Shown here: in pieces, positions 43,259 through 52,000 of the stretch | How the letters are laid out: the number at the start of each line of letters is the position of its first letter | Numbering within the stretch: position 1 is the stretch's first letter | Assembly (NCBI RefSeq): GCF_932526225.1 | Contig: NC_064045.1 | Span: 13,324,442-13,388,441 of the forward strand | Direction: 5' to 3' | Origin: Nematostella vectensis | Lineage: Eukaryota > Cnidaria > Anthozoa > Actiniaria > Edwardsiidae | DNA: 64,000 nt | Program-made: the position numbers and the translations under genes | The notes under the pieces: generated by a model | The model's database searches: none | Seen by the model: the letters and a program-made list of their open reading frames with translations, nothing else | What the model was told of the DNA's origin: nothing

Positions 43259-44281
43259 TTATGATTTCCGTCTCCTTTTAAATCGTTCTACGAAATACAG
43301 GACGACAGCGACGATGAGAAGCCATGCGTTTTTAGCTAAAAAGCCTACGACTTCACCCGCCGTTCTAAAGATGAAACTGGCTATCGCACCAACCATTCCT
43401 GGGAGTATTTCTCCTAGTTTCTTGCCTATTGTTTTAAGACCGTCTCCAACGCCTTTTGCAACACTTGTCAAACCCGTCTTCAGGTTAGAGACAATAACAC
43501 CGATAACAACGCCCACAGCGGTAACGACAGCAGCGGCTGTAAATCCGTATTTCTTAAAAATCGCTTTGACACGATCTTTCAACGACATTCTCTCTTCAAG
43601 ATTTTCTCTCTCCAATTGATTCTCTTCCAAAGTCTCATCTATGACAGAATTTCTTTCGCTGAGCTCTTCATTTTTACGATCTATAGCTCTTAGTCTTTCT
43701 TGGTTAGTTGTTTCACTTCGTTCCTCATTATTTTTTCTCATTTGCTCGGTGTTTCTCTCTTCTTCTTCTCTGAGTGTATTACCTGTAGCGTCTAGTTCAT
43801 CGAGTTGAATCTGAATTTGCTTGTACTTTCCGGATCTGATTTTGTCGTCAACACTCTTCCGCACCGTTCTATCCTCATTATACAACCTTTCTGGTCTAGT
43901 CCAACCACCTTTTCTCGCAGAATAGAAGGAAATGAATTGTTTCCCTCTTTCATCCGTTGAAATCTGAACTAAATTTTCATCAAGATCTGGATATTTCGAT
44001 AACAAAAGGTCTACCCTAAGTGCGTCCGTTGAAGAAGAACCCCCCATATTCTGTAACTCCATGTACTCGGGGACAGCCTTCCCAGGGTTTCGTGTTTTCC
44101 ATAAATCACGCAACCTCCCTATCACGTGGCTTGTAGCTCTACCGAATCTGGTTGAGATCCTTTTAATCCATGGTTCTACCCCCTCATCATCGTTCGGAAG
44201 AAGAGAGTCATAATCTTCGTCCACGGTAGTATTCAAATCTTCTCTACCTTCTTCTGTTGTGGGATCAAAATCTATGTCCAT
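43259..44281 (-). CDS. Coiled-coil membrane protein, probable virion component
   Basis: A 340-residue protein. The first 60 residues are acidic. Residues about 155-235 form a strong charged coiled coil (EEEERNTEQMRKNNEERSET-like). The C-terminal hundred residues are hydrophobic: FTAAAVVTAVGVVIGVIV, an amphipathic stretch VAKGVGDGLKTIGKKLGEIL, then GAIASFIFRTAGEVVGFLA and WLLIVAVVLYFVERF, ending RRRKS. An amphipathic helix next to membrane helices could disrupt membranes during entry, as adenovirus protein VI does, but this is analogy only. I believe related proteins occur in other cnidarian Polintons. Confidence 0.75.
   Translation of the reverse strand: MDIDFDPTTEEGREDLNTTVDEDYDSLLPNDDEGVEPWIKRISTRFGRATSHVIGRLRDLWKTRNPGKAVPEYMELQNMGGSSSTDALRVDLLLSKYPDLDENLVQISTDERGKQFISFYSARKGGWTRPERLYNEDRTVRKSVDDKIRSGKYKQIQIQLDELDATGNTLREEEERNTEQMRKNNEERSETTNQERLRAIDRKNEELSERNSVIDETLEENQLERENLEERMSLKDRVKAIFKKYGFTAAAVVTAVGVVIGVIVSNLKTGLTSVAKGVGDGLKTIGKKLGEILPGMVGAIASFIFRTAGEVVGFLAKNAWLLIVAVVLYFVERFKRRRKS
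43272..43288 (-). promoter_or_regulatory. Element promoter motif before the penton-like gene
   Basis: Coding strand: GAACGATTTAAAAGGAG. It lies inside the last codons of the 340-residue gene, so the motif is kept even where it must also encode protein. Confidence 0.55.
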
Positions 44282-44305
44282 TTCTTATTTTGTTTGAAAA
44301 TAAGA

Positions 44306-44320
44306 AATCTTTAAGTCGTG
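44306..44320 (-). promoter_or_regulatory. Element promoter motif before the 340-residue gene
   Basis: Coding strand: CACGACTTAAAGATT, about 24 bases before the ATG. Confidence 0.65.
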
Positions 44321-44325
44321 CCGAC

Positions 44326-44742
44326 TCATATCCACCTACTCGCTACATAGCCAAGGGCTAACATTCCACCTCCAACATATAACATCTCTCCCATCTTTTG
44401 GTTGCTACTTGGTCTGTAGTAATCTGAGAGCTCAGGCTCTTTCAAATCAAAATCTGGATGTGTTTGAGCGTATAGTTTGAAAGCCTCATCCGTCTCTTTA
44501 TCGTTCTCATCCGCACGAACTTTATCGTTGTATTGTTCAGTCAACCAATCCTGGTATTCCTGTCTTTTTTTCTGCCAATCACCCATTGCTTGTTGATACT
44601 TTTCAAGCGCTTTATCGTGTCTTATTTTTTCTTTATCAACATGAGTAGCGTCAGAAGATAAGTATCTCGCTAGGTAACTCCCTCCAACGAATGCCGTCGC
44701 ATTAAGAATAGCTCCACCAATCATAAATGCTATACTCGCCAT
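44326..44742 (-). CDS. Two-pass small membrane protein
   Basis: A 138-residue protein with hydrophobic helices at each end (SIAFMIGGAILNATAFVGGS and MLYVGGGMLALGYVA) and a charged helical middle (KALEKYQQAMGDWQKKRQEY, then AFKLYAQTHPDFDLKEPE). The layout and the sequence LSDYYRPSSNQKMGEML match a protein I recall from hydra and sea-anemone Polintons. Function is unknown; it is probably a virion or virus-factory membrane protein. Confidence 0.75.
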   Translation of the reverse strand: MASIAFMIGGAILNATAFVGGSYLARYLSSDATHVDKEKIRHDKALEKYQQAMGDWQKKRQEYQDWLTEQYNDKVRADENDKETDEAFKLYAQTHPDFDLKEPELSDYYRPSSNQKMGEMLYVGGGMLALGYVASRWI

Positions 44743-44759
44743 TTATTAATCAATCTATA

Positions 44760-44774
44760 AGATCTTTAAGTCAC
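44760..44774 (-). promoter_or_regulatory. Element promoter motif before the 138-residue gene
   Basis: Coding strand: GTGACTTAAAGATCT, about 17 bases before the ATG. Confidence 0.65.
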
Positions 44775-44999
44775 CTACAGCGGTTTTGGCAAAATCTTTT
44801 GTGTTTCCAGATAATCTTTCAGATACATACTACCGGACAGGACAGCAACCCATTTAGCGTAGTTTGTAACACTTGACGAAGGGTCGCTGATGAATGACTC
44901 TTTCATAGCCTTTTTAGCAACATAACCCATACCGGCGGCTAATCCGATGATGACCGCTGAATCGGTAAACGTCTTCACAAGTTTGTTTTCAGTTGACAT
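44775..44999 (-). CDS. Small two-pass membrane protein, 74 residues
   Basis: Two moderately hydrophobic segments, SAVIIGLAAGMGYVAKKAM and YAKWVAVLSGSMYL, joined by a short polar loop. It has its own promoter motif and keeps tight spacing to its neighbours, which supports a real gene despite the size. Unknown function; part of the run of small membrane proteins. Confidence 0.65.
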   Translation of the reverse strand: MSTENKLVKTFTDSAVIIGLAAGMGYVAKKAMKESFISDPSSSVTNYAKWVAVLSGSMYLKDYLETQKILPKPL

Positions 45000-45024
45000 G
45001 ATTTTATTTATTACAGATTCAGAT

Positions 45025-45038
45025 AATCTTTAAATCAC
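45025..45038 (-). promoter_or_regulatory. Element promoter motif before the 74-residue gene
   Basis: Coding strand: GTGATTTAAAGATT, matching the consensus exactly; it overlaps the stop region of the upstream ORF. Confidence 0.65.
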
Positions 45039-45469
45039 AACATTCCTATTTTTGGCGTCGCGTTCGGGAGGCTAGCCCCTCGGGCGGCAGGCCTCTCGAA
45101 AGTTTCAGTCTCGTTGGCGTTGATCTTAGGCGTCTTTTTGTAAAAACGCATATACATATCCAATGCGGTGAGCCCTATTCCGACTAGAGCCAGTACAGTT
45201 GTAAACGATAGCTCTGGAATCCAAGCGTTCGAGAGGCTATCCCCTCGAGCTCCCTCTTGGTGGGGTGTCTCTGCTCGTGCAGCGTCTTCTGAACTCGCCT
45301 CCGCCTCGCGTTTCATCTCCCTAGCGAGCGCTTCTCTACACCTCCTATTATATTCGGCAACTCTCTTACCAGAAGCGACTTTTATAGGATCTTTTTCCTT
45401 AGCGGCGCTCTTCTTCCTGGGGGGAGGGTCCTTTGTGATTTGCTCAACCTCTTGATTTTCGTCAGACAT
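45035..45469 (-). CDS. Single-pass membrane protein with a basic N-terminal domain
   Basis: A 144-residue protein. The N-terminal half is very basic and helical (VASGKRVAEYNRRCREALAR); one membrane helix, FTTVLALVGIGLTALDMYMRF (about 88-108), follows, then a polar tail. Two copies of the element's palindromic repeat lie in the ORF and encode GARGDSLSNA before the helix and ARGASLPNA near the end. The combination of basic domain and membrane anchor could link DNA to a membrane; that is inference. Confidence 0.7.
   Translation of the reverse strand: MSDENQEVEQITKDPPPRKKSAAKEKDPIKVASGKRVAEYNRRCREALAREMKREAEASSEDAARAETPHQEGARGDSLSNAWIPELSFTTVLALVGIGLTALDMYMRFYKKTPKINANETETFERPAARGASLPNATPKIGML
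45063..45084. repeat. Polinton palindromic repeat, copy 3 (inside an ORF)
   Basis: TTCGGGAGGCTAGCCCCTCG plus GG. It encodes ARGASLPN near the end of the 144-residue protein. Confidence 0.75.
45228..45253. repeat. Polinton palindromic repeat, copy 4 (inside an ORF)
   Basis: TTCGAGAGGCTATCCCCTCG then AGCTCC. It encodes GARGDSLSN in the 144-residue protein. Confidence 0.75.
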
Positions 45470-45490
45470 GATTCTTTACTCTGGATAAAG

Positions 45491-45504
45491 AATCTTTAAA
45501 TCAC
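45491..45504 (-). promoter_or_regulatory. Element promoter motif before the 144-residue gene
   Basis: Coding strand: GTGATTTAAAGATT, about 21 bases before the ATG. Confidence 0.65.
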
Positions 45505-45506
45505 AT

Positions 45507-45612
45507 CGTGCTCAAGAGCTTGCTCAGTTGTGCTTAAGAGCTTGCTCAGGTGTGCTCAAGAGCTTGCTTAGGTGTGCTCAGGTGTGCTCAAGAGTTTGCT
45601 CAGTTGTGCTTG
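45507..45612. repeat. About 21-bp tandem repeat at the end of the 175-residue ORF
   Basis: GTGCTCAAGAGCTTGCTCAG and close variants occur about five times between the promoter of the 144-residue gene and the C-terminal codons of the next ORF. Slippage here could change the C-terminus. Confidence 0.8.
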
Positions 45613-46105
45613 AAACTTCTTGAAGTTTGTTGGAAGTCTCCTGTGAAGGTGTTAGTTTAACATGCTTAGCGACCCGAAAGATGGCACTAGCAAGTGCTAC
45701 CATCCTTCCTCCCTTCAATACCAAGAGACCTGCAAAGTTTGACAATTCGCGTTTAACCAACTCGTCGTTCTGTAAGTCTTTGCTAAGCGCTTCGGTGTCA
45801 TCTACAGGAACCACGTAGGAAATGACTTGAGACACCACTTGAAGTGCTGATTCTACTAATCCATCAGTAACTTGTTTGCCTAAGACAGTCTGGTAGCGAA
45901 CAAAGTACTTTTCGACGTCTTTCGCCGGGAGCTTCTTGATGTCCCCTAAACTCATGTCCACACCAAGAAATTCCTTCGTAGTCCCAAGAGATGCGAGAAT
46001 AGCCAGCGATTCTCGTTTGACTTCAACATCGTCTTCGAGAGGCTCACCCTTCGAGCTCCCCTTAGACTTAGGCTCCTCTTCCATATAATCCTCAATGCTT
46101 GCCAT
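45578..46105 (-). CDS. Conserved Polinton protein of 175 residues, unknown
   Basis: The ORF is open further upstream (from a GTG at 46171), but that part covers the promoter motif, so the start is taken as the ATG at 46105 (MASIEDYMEE). After an acidic start, residues about 45-150 form a helical, partly hydrophobic domain: KDVEKYFVRYQTVLGKQVTD, ESALQVVSQVISYVVPVDD and LVLKGGRMVALASAIFRVAK. I recall the same order of blocks in other cnidarian Polinton proteins. The C-terminus is encoded by a short tandem repeat. Its position next to the ATPase suggests a role in assembly, but nothing in the sequence shows it. Confidence 0.7.
   Translation of the reverse strand: MASIEDYMEEEPKSKGSSKGEPLEDDVEVKRESLAILASLGTTKEFLGVDMSLGDIKKLPAKDVEKYFVRYQTVLGKQVTDGLVESALQVVSQVISYVVPVDDTEALSKDLQNDELVKRELSNFAGLLVLKGGRMVALASAIFRVAKHVKLTPSQETSNKLQEVSSTTEQTLEHT
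46034..46060. repeat. Polinton palindromic repeat, copy 5 (inside an ORF)
   Basis: TTCGAGAGGCTCACCCTTCG then AGCTCCC. The most diverged copy; it encodes SKGEPLED in the 175-residue protein. Confidence 0.65.
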
Positions 46106-46126
46106 CTTATTTTGTAAGTAGACCAA

Positions 46127-46142
46127 GATGTTTTTAAACCAC
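46127..46142 (-). promoter_or_regulatory. Element promoter motif before the 175-residue gene
   Basis: Coding strand: GTGGTTTAAAAACATC, about 22 bases before the chosen ATG. It supports the downstream start. Confidence 0.65.
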
Positions 46143-46167
46143 TTCGAGGGGTCAGCCCCTCGAGCTC
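46143..46167. repeat. Polinton palindromic repeat, copy 6
   Basis: TTCGAGGGGTCAGCCCCTCG then AGCTC, in the short gap between the ATPase stop and the next promoter. Confidence 0.75.
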
Positions 46168-46794
46168 TCACCGCGTGGCAGGAATCTCCAAATAACGTTG
46201 GAATGGATGTCGTAGGCAGAAACAGAGTCTGGAATACTTTTCAGTTTTCAGCAGTTCTACAAACTTTTTACGAGTCTCAACGTCTAAGTCACCCCCATAA
46301 TCTTCAAACAGTGTTTTGGTACCGATTTGAGATGGATTATGGAATGTAACCACACAGGCGACGTTATCACGGAAGGGCTTTGCTATGGATGTTAATTGTT
46401 GCGTCAATACCCACACTGATAATCCTTCGTGTCTCCCTGAGAACGCTAAATTGATAAACTTGTTCGAGCGTTGCTTTAGATCTTTCGATACAGCACAGTC
46501 ATCCAAAACGAGTAACGTATTTGTACCAGAAAATAGCACCGCACAATCTGTTAGTAACTCGTTAATCTCATCGGTGTTACTAGCATCCGGCGATAATACC
46601 AAGAAACGTTTATCTCCGTGAGCAAATCTACGATAGGACTTGTTTTTCGCATAAGTCGGACAAATCAACACAATGTATTCAAACACATGCCGGAACGGCC
46701 CTCGGAGCTGTTCCGTGAGGTACTTTGTCTTCCCACAATTAGTAGGTCCTGTGATAATACAATGAAAAGGAACTTTTTCCCGTAATTCTTCCAT
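46168..46794 (-). CDS. DNA-packaging ATPase (FtsK/HerA, A32-like)
   Basis: A 208-residue motor ATPase that pumps DNA into capsids. Walker A is GPTNCGKT (residues 16-23), Walker B is LLVLDD (94-99), and a TQQ motif after a beta strand (131-133) is typical of A32-like ATPases. Length matches the Polinton family. The start is the first ATG, MEELREK, at 46794; a longer reading would need a TTG. The gene lies directly downstream of the major capsid gene in the same direction, as in many Polintons, with its own, weaker, promoter motif. Confidence 0.93.
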   Translation of the reverse strand: MEELREKVPFHCIITGPTNCGKTKYLTEQLRGPFRHVFEYIVLICPTYAKNKSYRRFAHGDKRFLVLSPDASNTDEINELLTDCAVLFSGTNTLLVLDDCAVSKDLKQRSNKFINLAFSGRHEGLSVWVLTQQLTSIAKPFRDNVACVVTFHNPSQIGTKTLFEDYGGDLDVETRKKFVELLKTEKYSRLCFCLRHPFQRYLEIPATR

Positions 46795-46814
46795 TCTTTT
46801 TGTATTATCACACA

Positions 46815-46829
46815 AGTCCTTTTTAATAC
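46815..46829 (-). promoter_or_regulatory. Element promoter motif before the ATPase gene
   Basis: Coding strand: GTATTAAAAAGGACT, the most diverged copy; it overlaps the end of the capsid ORF. Confidence 0.45.
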
Positions 46830-48061
46830 ATGATTGCTCTCAAATTCGAGTTCATAACCTCCATCAACGCGTCGGCTACTACAAACATGTAGCAGGTGAT
46901 GTTTCCCGTTCCTCCAACTTTTCGTTTCATCTCGAGTTTTACTCCGTCTCGCGTGTTGTTCAAGACCAGACCTCCTCCGTGAATGCTGTTATCTGGGTGT
47001 GCCCTCAAGTCGACCCACAGAGCAAACTTGTTATTAGCGTAAAAATCCTTTTGCTTGACACCCTCTCTACCGAAACGTTTCTTTACCGACTCCCAGAGGT
47101 CCGGCGGTGTCATCCCCTTGGAGTAGAGACGGTTTGGCATGCCATCCACATTAATGTTGATCGATGTGATGCTTGGATTGACAAACTTTTCGGAATCCCT
47201 TGCTCCTCCGGTGTAGCTCTCTGTGAACAGGCACAATATCCCTGTCATTGACCTCCTCGGCAGATTAATGTGCTCGTTTATGACACCATCATTAGGTTTG
47301 GAGATGGTGAACGTTTTGTGGAGAATGACGTTCTCGTAAAAGAATCCTCTACCAACCTGATAAGCCGACAACGCCTCACGAGCTAAGTATTCACTTGAGA
47401 TGCAAGCATATTCCAACTCGAGGTTTGTGATTGTGTACGTTGGAGTCTTGACCGTGTCAGCATAAACAACGACGTCGGAAACTGGGGCTAGAGTAATTTC
47501 AAAGATTAGCGGATGAGGTAACGCCTTTGGATAAAAGACCCCATGCTCGCCGAGAATAGGATGGTCGAGTGGAATGCAGTACTTGGTGTTGTGAACTGCT
47601 GCAAGAGCTACTTCCTTAGCATCTGATGTCGCTTTGTCACCTGCATTTGTCCTGAGCTTCCTCATGTTTTCAGAGGAGATACCTTGTTTTATTCTATCCT
47701 CACGATCTTCAGCTTGTAAGTATAAGTCGTGATAGGTTTGGAAGAGATCGTATCTTTGAGTATCCTGTAGTGTTTCTCCACCGAAAAGAATCTTGAGCCT
47801 TGACACTAGGTTCCGGCCAACGTTGTTGACGAGAGTATTATTCGCGTGTCCTGTGACGTTTAAGTCAAATAGTAAGGATACACTACCTGGAACAATCACT
47901 ACATTTTCAGCAAGTTTTGGAATATTTATATAGAGGGTTTCTCCAGGACTTGCCGATGAGGGATTGAATGTAATCCGATTCAGCGACGATTCCGCTTTCA
48001 GGCCGAAGGGTTCCCGTGGGATCCTGTTTGGGTTAATTTTTTCTGATATCGCTTGTGCCAT
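46823..48061 (-). CDS. Major capsid protein (double jelly roll, PY)
   Basis: A 412-residue protein matching Polinton major capsid proteins, which form pseudo-hexagonal trimers in an icosahedral shell. Recognisable blocks: NRITFNPSSASPGETLYINI near the start, NTLVNNVGRNLVSRLKILFG, ETLQDTQRYDLFQTYHDLYL, IPLDHPILGEHGVFYPKALP, ITNLELEYACI and YANNKFALWVDLRAHPDNS towards the end. The length is typical. No frame damage. It is transcribed leftward, divergently from the integrase gene, with 33 bases between start codons. Confidence 0.93.
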   Translation of the reverse strand: MAQAISEKINPNRIPREPFGLKAESSLNRITFNPSSASPGETLYINIPKLAENVVIVPGSVSLLFDLNVTGHANNTLVNNVGRNLVSRLKILFGGETLQDTQRYDLFQTYHDLYLQAEDREDRIKQGISSENMRKLRTNAGDKATSDAKEVALAAVHNTKYCIPLDHPILGEHGVFYPKALPHPLIFEITLAPVSDVVVYADTVKTPTYTITNLELEYACISSEYLAREALSAYQVGRGFFYENVILHKTFTISKPNDGVINEHINLPRRSMTGILCLFTESYTGGARDSEKFVNPSITSININVDGMPNRLYSKGMTPPDLWESVKKRFGREGVKQKDFYANNKFALWVDLRAHPDNSIHGGGLVLNNTRDGVKLEMKRKVGGTGNITCYMFVVADALMEVMNSNLRAIMY

Positions 48062-48085
48062 CTTTTATTTTAAGAAAAGAGAGAT

Positions 48086-48099
48086 AATCTTTAAATGAG
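48086..48099 (-). promoter_or_regulatory. Element promoter motif before the capsid gene, overlapping the integrase start
   Basis: Coding strand of the capsid gene: CTCATTTAAAGATT. The integrase ATG (48095) lies inside it on the other strand, so one TTTAAA core may serve both directions. Confidence 0.6.
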
Positions 48100-49087
48100 T
48101 AACGAAAGCAGGTTATCAAAAATATACTATTCCACCGATGGATACTGGAAAGGGTATTCAGCTATTTATAAGTTAGCTAGTGTCGCTAAAGTCAGTGAAG
48201 CCGAGGCTAAGAGGTGGCTTGAAAAACAGGCGTTGTGGCAGATCTATCTCCCAGCTCCAAAGTATGTCCCCAGACCGCATTGGACTGTGAATAAACCTAA
48301 TCAGATTCACCAAGCCGATCTGTTGTTTATGCCCCACGATAACGTAGGCAGAAAAACCTACCGTTACGCGTTGGTCGTGATTGATATTGCCTCGAGATAT
48401 AAAGATGCAGAAGCACTGACTACCAAGGATTCGAGTGGAATTGCTAAAGGGTTTGAAAAGATATACTCCAGAAAACTTAAATGGCCTCATACGGTGATTG
48501 TCGATCCGGGGACAGAATTTAGGGGAGAGGTAACGAAGATTATGAAAAAGAAGGGGGTTACCATCCAGCGAAGCGAAGCTGGGAACCATCGCGCACAGGC
48601 TTTTGTCGAACGCGCCAATAGAACACTGGCGGAGAGGTTGTTTTCTCATCAGTATGCTCAAGAAATGATTAGCGATGATCGGTCCAGAGTTTGGGTGAAA
48701 CGATTGCCAGATGTTTTGAAGACTCTGAATAGTCAACCCATAAGAATTACTGGCAAAGAGCCTGTAAAATCTATTGGTTTGAAAGAGGTTGATATTGACC
48801 CTCCAACGTATAAGCGGCCTGTTGGACTTGACGAAGTTAGACTACCACCAGGGGTTAGAGTTAGATATCTATTAGCTCCTGGAGAAGAGGAAGGAGGTGA
48901 ACGCAGACGAGCCACAGACCCCATTTGGAGTTTGAAAGTGTTTGATCTATCACGCAGTGTTGTTTCGGTTGGGCAGCCTGTGTTGTACTACCTCTCCGAA
49001 GGCGCTCCAAGGAGGTCGTTCGTTAGGGAAGAACTTCAAGTCGTCCCTGAAGATACTGAGCCACCACCTAATAGCGTTCTGAAATGA
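48095..49087 (+). CDS. Retroviral-type integrase
   Basis: A 330-residue DDE integrase that inserts the element into host DNA. The catalytic triad is visible: D75 in IHQADLLFM, D137 in TVIVDPGTEF and E172 in AFVERANR, with 34 residues between the last two, as expected for D,D(35)E enzymes. An N-terminal helical segment (about 18-50) and a C-terminal SH3-like strand region (VGQPVLYYLSEGAPRRSFVR) flank the core. I see no clear HHCC zinc finger and no convincing chromodomain. The end overlaps the end of the convergent polymerase gene by 52 bases. Confidence 0.93.
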   Translation: MSNESRLSKIYYSTDGYWKGYSAIYKLASVAKVSEAEAKRWLEKQALWQIYLPAPKYVPRPHWTVNKPNQIHQADLLFMPHDNVGRKTYRYALVVIDIASRYKDAEALTTKDSSGIAKGFEKIYSRKLKWPHTVIVDPGTEFRGEVTKIMKKKGVTIQRSEAGNHRAQAFVERANRTLAERLFSHQYAQEMISDDRSRVWVKRLPDVLKTLNSQPIRITGKEPVKSIGLKEVDIDPPTYKRPVGLDEVRLPPGVRVRYLLAPGEEEGGERRRATDPIWSLKVFDLSRSVVSVGQPVLYYLSEGAPRRSFVREELQVVPEDTEPPPNSVLK

Positions 49088-52000
49088 CCGTGAGCGAAGG
49101 TGTGAATACCATCATCACAGATGACCCGTTTATCATCCTCATGAGATAGAGCGACCTTGTTCACCGTTTCAGTGTAAACATCATGCTTATGACTTCTGAT
49201 GACATTCATAAGTCTCATCTGAGGTTTCTTACCAAATAAGCAATCCTTGTAGTCATCGAAACCGATGCTCTTCTTGACGACTGCTCTCTTGACGCCCTTG
49301 CATTTCTTTTCTTCTTTACCTTCATCCATCTTGTACGAGTAAAGTTTGGCCCTCAGTCCTACAAATTCTGTGATTTGCTGGCCCCCAGCCTCATCTTTAA
49401 ACATTCCGATGACTTTCTTGTTCACACCCACCTCAATACCAGATGGGTGACCCTTCGGAAAGTTGCTGGTGTCGAACATGGACCTCACATCCCCGCTGAT
49501 GTCCTCGTAAAAGTCTTTCGTCTCGATCTCATACATCAGGCTGTCAGTATCAGTGAATAAGAGCTTTGCATCCTCACCGTACTTAGGCTTGACGAAGTTG
49601 TAGTGGAAATCGTACATGAGCGTCTTACTCAGGTCCAGAATGGACATACCCAAGTAGACAGGCTTGTTGAAGATCAGCTTTGTCTTCTTCATGTGGATGG
49701 CGGCTAGATTCTCGCAAAAGATGGTGCGATGTTGATAGTTCGGCTTTGATATGAGCTTCTTGGCCTGCTTCTCGTCCGTCACCAACCGAATGTCCACCCT
49801 GTTCCTAATGTTCTCCATAGTCTTACCAAAGACGGAGTTGTTCATTAACTTGAAAAAATCTTTCTCAAAATCGTTTGTCGCCTTGGCTCTCAGATCGGTG
49901 TTCAAGTCAATGTAGGGCTCCAGCCAAGCAGACTCCTCAAAAGTGACACCCCTGTGAATCTTGGTGACTTTTAGCCCAAAACTCACATAAAGTCTCAGAG
50001 TCTCATGGTGGATAACGTACTTTGTCTTGTCGTTAAGGTTGGGGACCAACTTGTCCACATTGCCTAGCCCGATAGATTCCGGGGCTAGTGGGTAATCGTT
50101 GTGTAAGTCATGTAGGTGGTGAGGGTACTCCAAGTCAACCTCCAGAATGCATGGGCGGTCTCTCCAACCTGACAGCTCTTGGTCACCCATCCACCTGAAA
50201 CCGTGAGTCGGTAAAGGGTTGCTCATCGCCCAGCCATACAAATTGTTAGCATCAAGGTAGGTGATATATTTTGTGGGTAGGTCAGGGTCATACTCCTTCA
50301 TGTAAGGGTTATTTGCCTCCCCATGTCTGTTGCTTATCATGGAGACACCCCCACGGATGCCCTTCTCAATCATGAGCAACATGTCATAGTCCGTTAGAAG
50401 CTCTAGCCTCACCTTGGTGGTCTTCAACGCTGCATCCCAAGCCAACCCTGGCGCTGTGTAGTACCAAGCGGGGTCCAGACCGTAATTCTTGAGACAAACG
50501 TCCCTAAAGTTCTCGAAAACGTCAGCTAAAAGCAACACATCCGACTCTAGGTACAGATTGTGGTAATCCCTCATGGTCCCCATCCCAAAGGCCTCCCACA
50601 CTCTCCGCGCGTGCAGGTGATCCTCCTCCGATATGTCGGTGTCGTTGAGTTTGGAGTGGAACGCCTCTCTCTGTAAGAGCTGTGTTGCGTCGAGCTTGCT
50701 AAAGCCGTCGAACCAGTCGTAAGGGAAAACACCCTTCCTCAACAACAGCTGAAGCTCCTCCCCCTCATAGTACTCCGCCAGGTTTTTGAAGCACTCCCTT
50801 GACATATTACCCACTAGACTGTCGAGACTGGCCGACATAAACCTGAAACTGTCGATAAATCTGATATCACGTTTAACATCAATCTTGTTGCCCTCCTTGT
50901 TCGTGAAACTGTCGACTACAATCTGTTTTGTGAAAGAAATATACTTTTCCTCGTTATTAGGTATACAGTTTATTTTACCTTCCGATGTACCAAGGTTCTT
51001 GATAAATAGATGGCTGTCGTACCCAGACAGATTGTGAAAGATAACAGGAAAGAACTTTGGAATTTTGTGATCTAAGTTGCATGCGTTGTGAGCAGCACCT
51101 CTGTACTTCCCTGTAAGGTGGCAATGGTCCAAAACCTTGTCTTCCCCTAATTCACCCTCACAGATGTGGCAGTGAGTGGCGTCGTTATAGGCGATTTTGT
51201 CCTTCGGAGTCATTTTCACCTTCTTAGGGAACCTGAACTTATCATAAATTTTCTTAATGTCTGACTCCAAAGACTCTACGAAAAGCTGTGGGATATCTTC
51301 GTCTGGAGATTCAGCTGTGTATCGTACAAGCTCGGATGGGGATATATCTCCGTCGAAACACTTGATGAGATAGCAGAAACCAGACGGTTTGTGTTTCTGG
51401 TATTGCTTAGTGAAGCTTTTACTCTCATCTGGGGAGCATGTGTCTATATTCTCTGTGAAGCTCTCAAAGTCGGCGTAGACAACAAAGGGGACACGCATTT
51501 TTCTGTTGTAGTTTTTGAATTTAATGTGGGGTAGATTTCCATCCTTATCTATCTTAGGCATCTCTATTCCAACCGCTTCATGATTGCCGCAGCATTCAGA
51601 ATGTTTTTCTAATGATTGTTTGCACCGAAACGAGTTCAGACATCTACAGCATAAAAAACGAGTATGATGAAACTCATCAATTTGAGTAGATACTAATCTC
51701 ATCATATTCTTTATCCAGCAGTAATGATTCGTCTCATCATCCGAGATGAGAAGTAAGTTGATTGCATTATCTGGATCCTTCTCACTGATTCTCAATGGAT
51801 ATATTTTGGTTTCGTATCCAAACACATTAACCGTATACTGGTTCTGTTTCTCGAACTTGTCAATCTGTTTTAGTGAGACGGGGAACTCTATCCCTGACCA
51901 GTCGAATTTCTCAGAGCTCTCTATCATTTGTTTACTGAACCTTTGAGGATCTTTCTCCCTAGGATACACAGCAGAGGTTACTGCCCACTTGAAACATTCG

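Noticed and set aside
46106-46171. Upstream extension of the 175-residue Polinton ORF
   Set aside because: It would need a GTG start and covers the conserved promoter motif and a palindromic repeat; the ATG at 46105 fits better.
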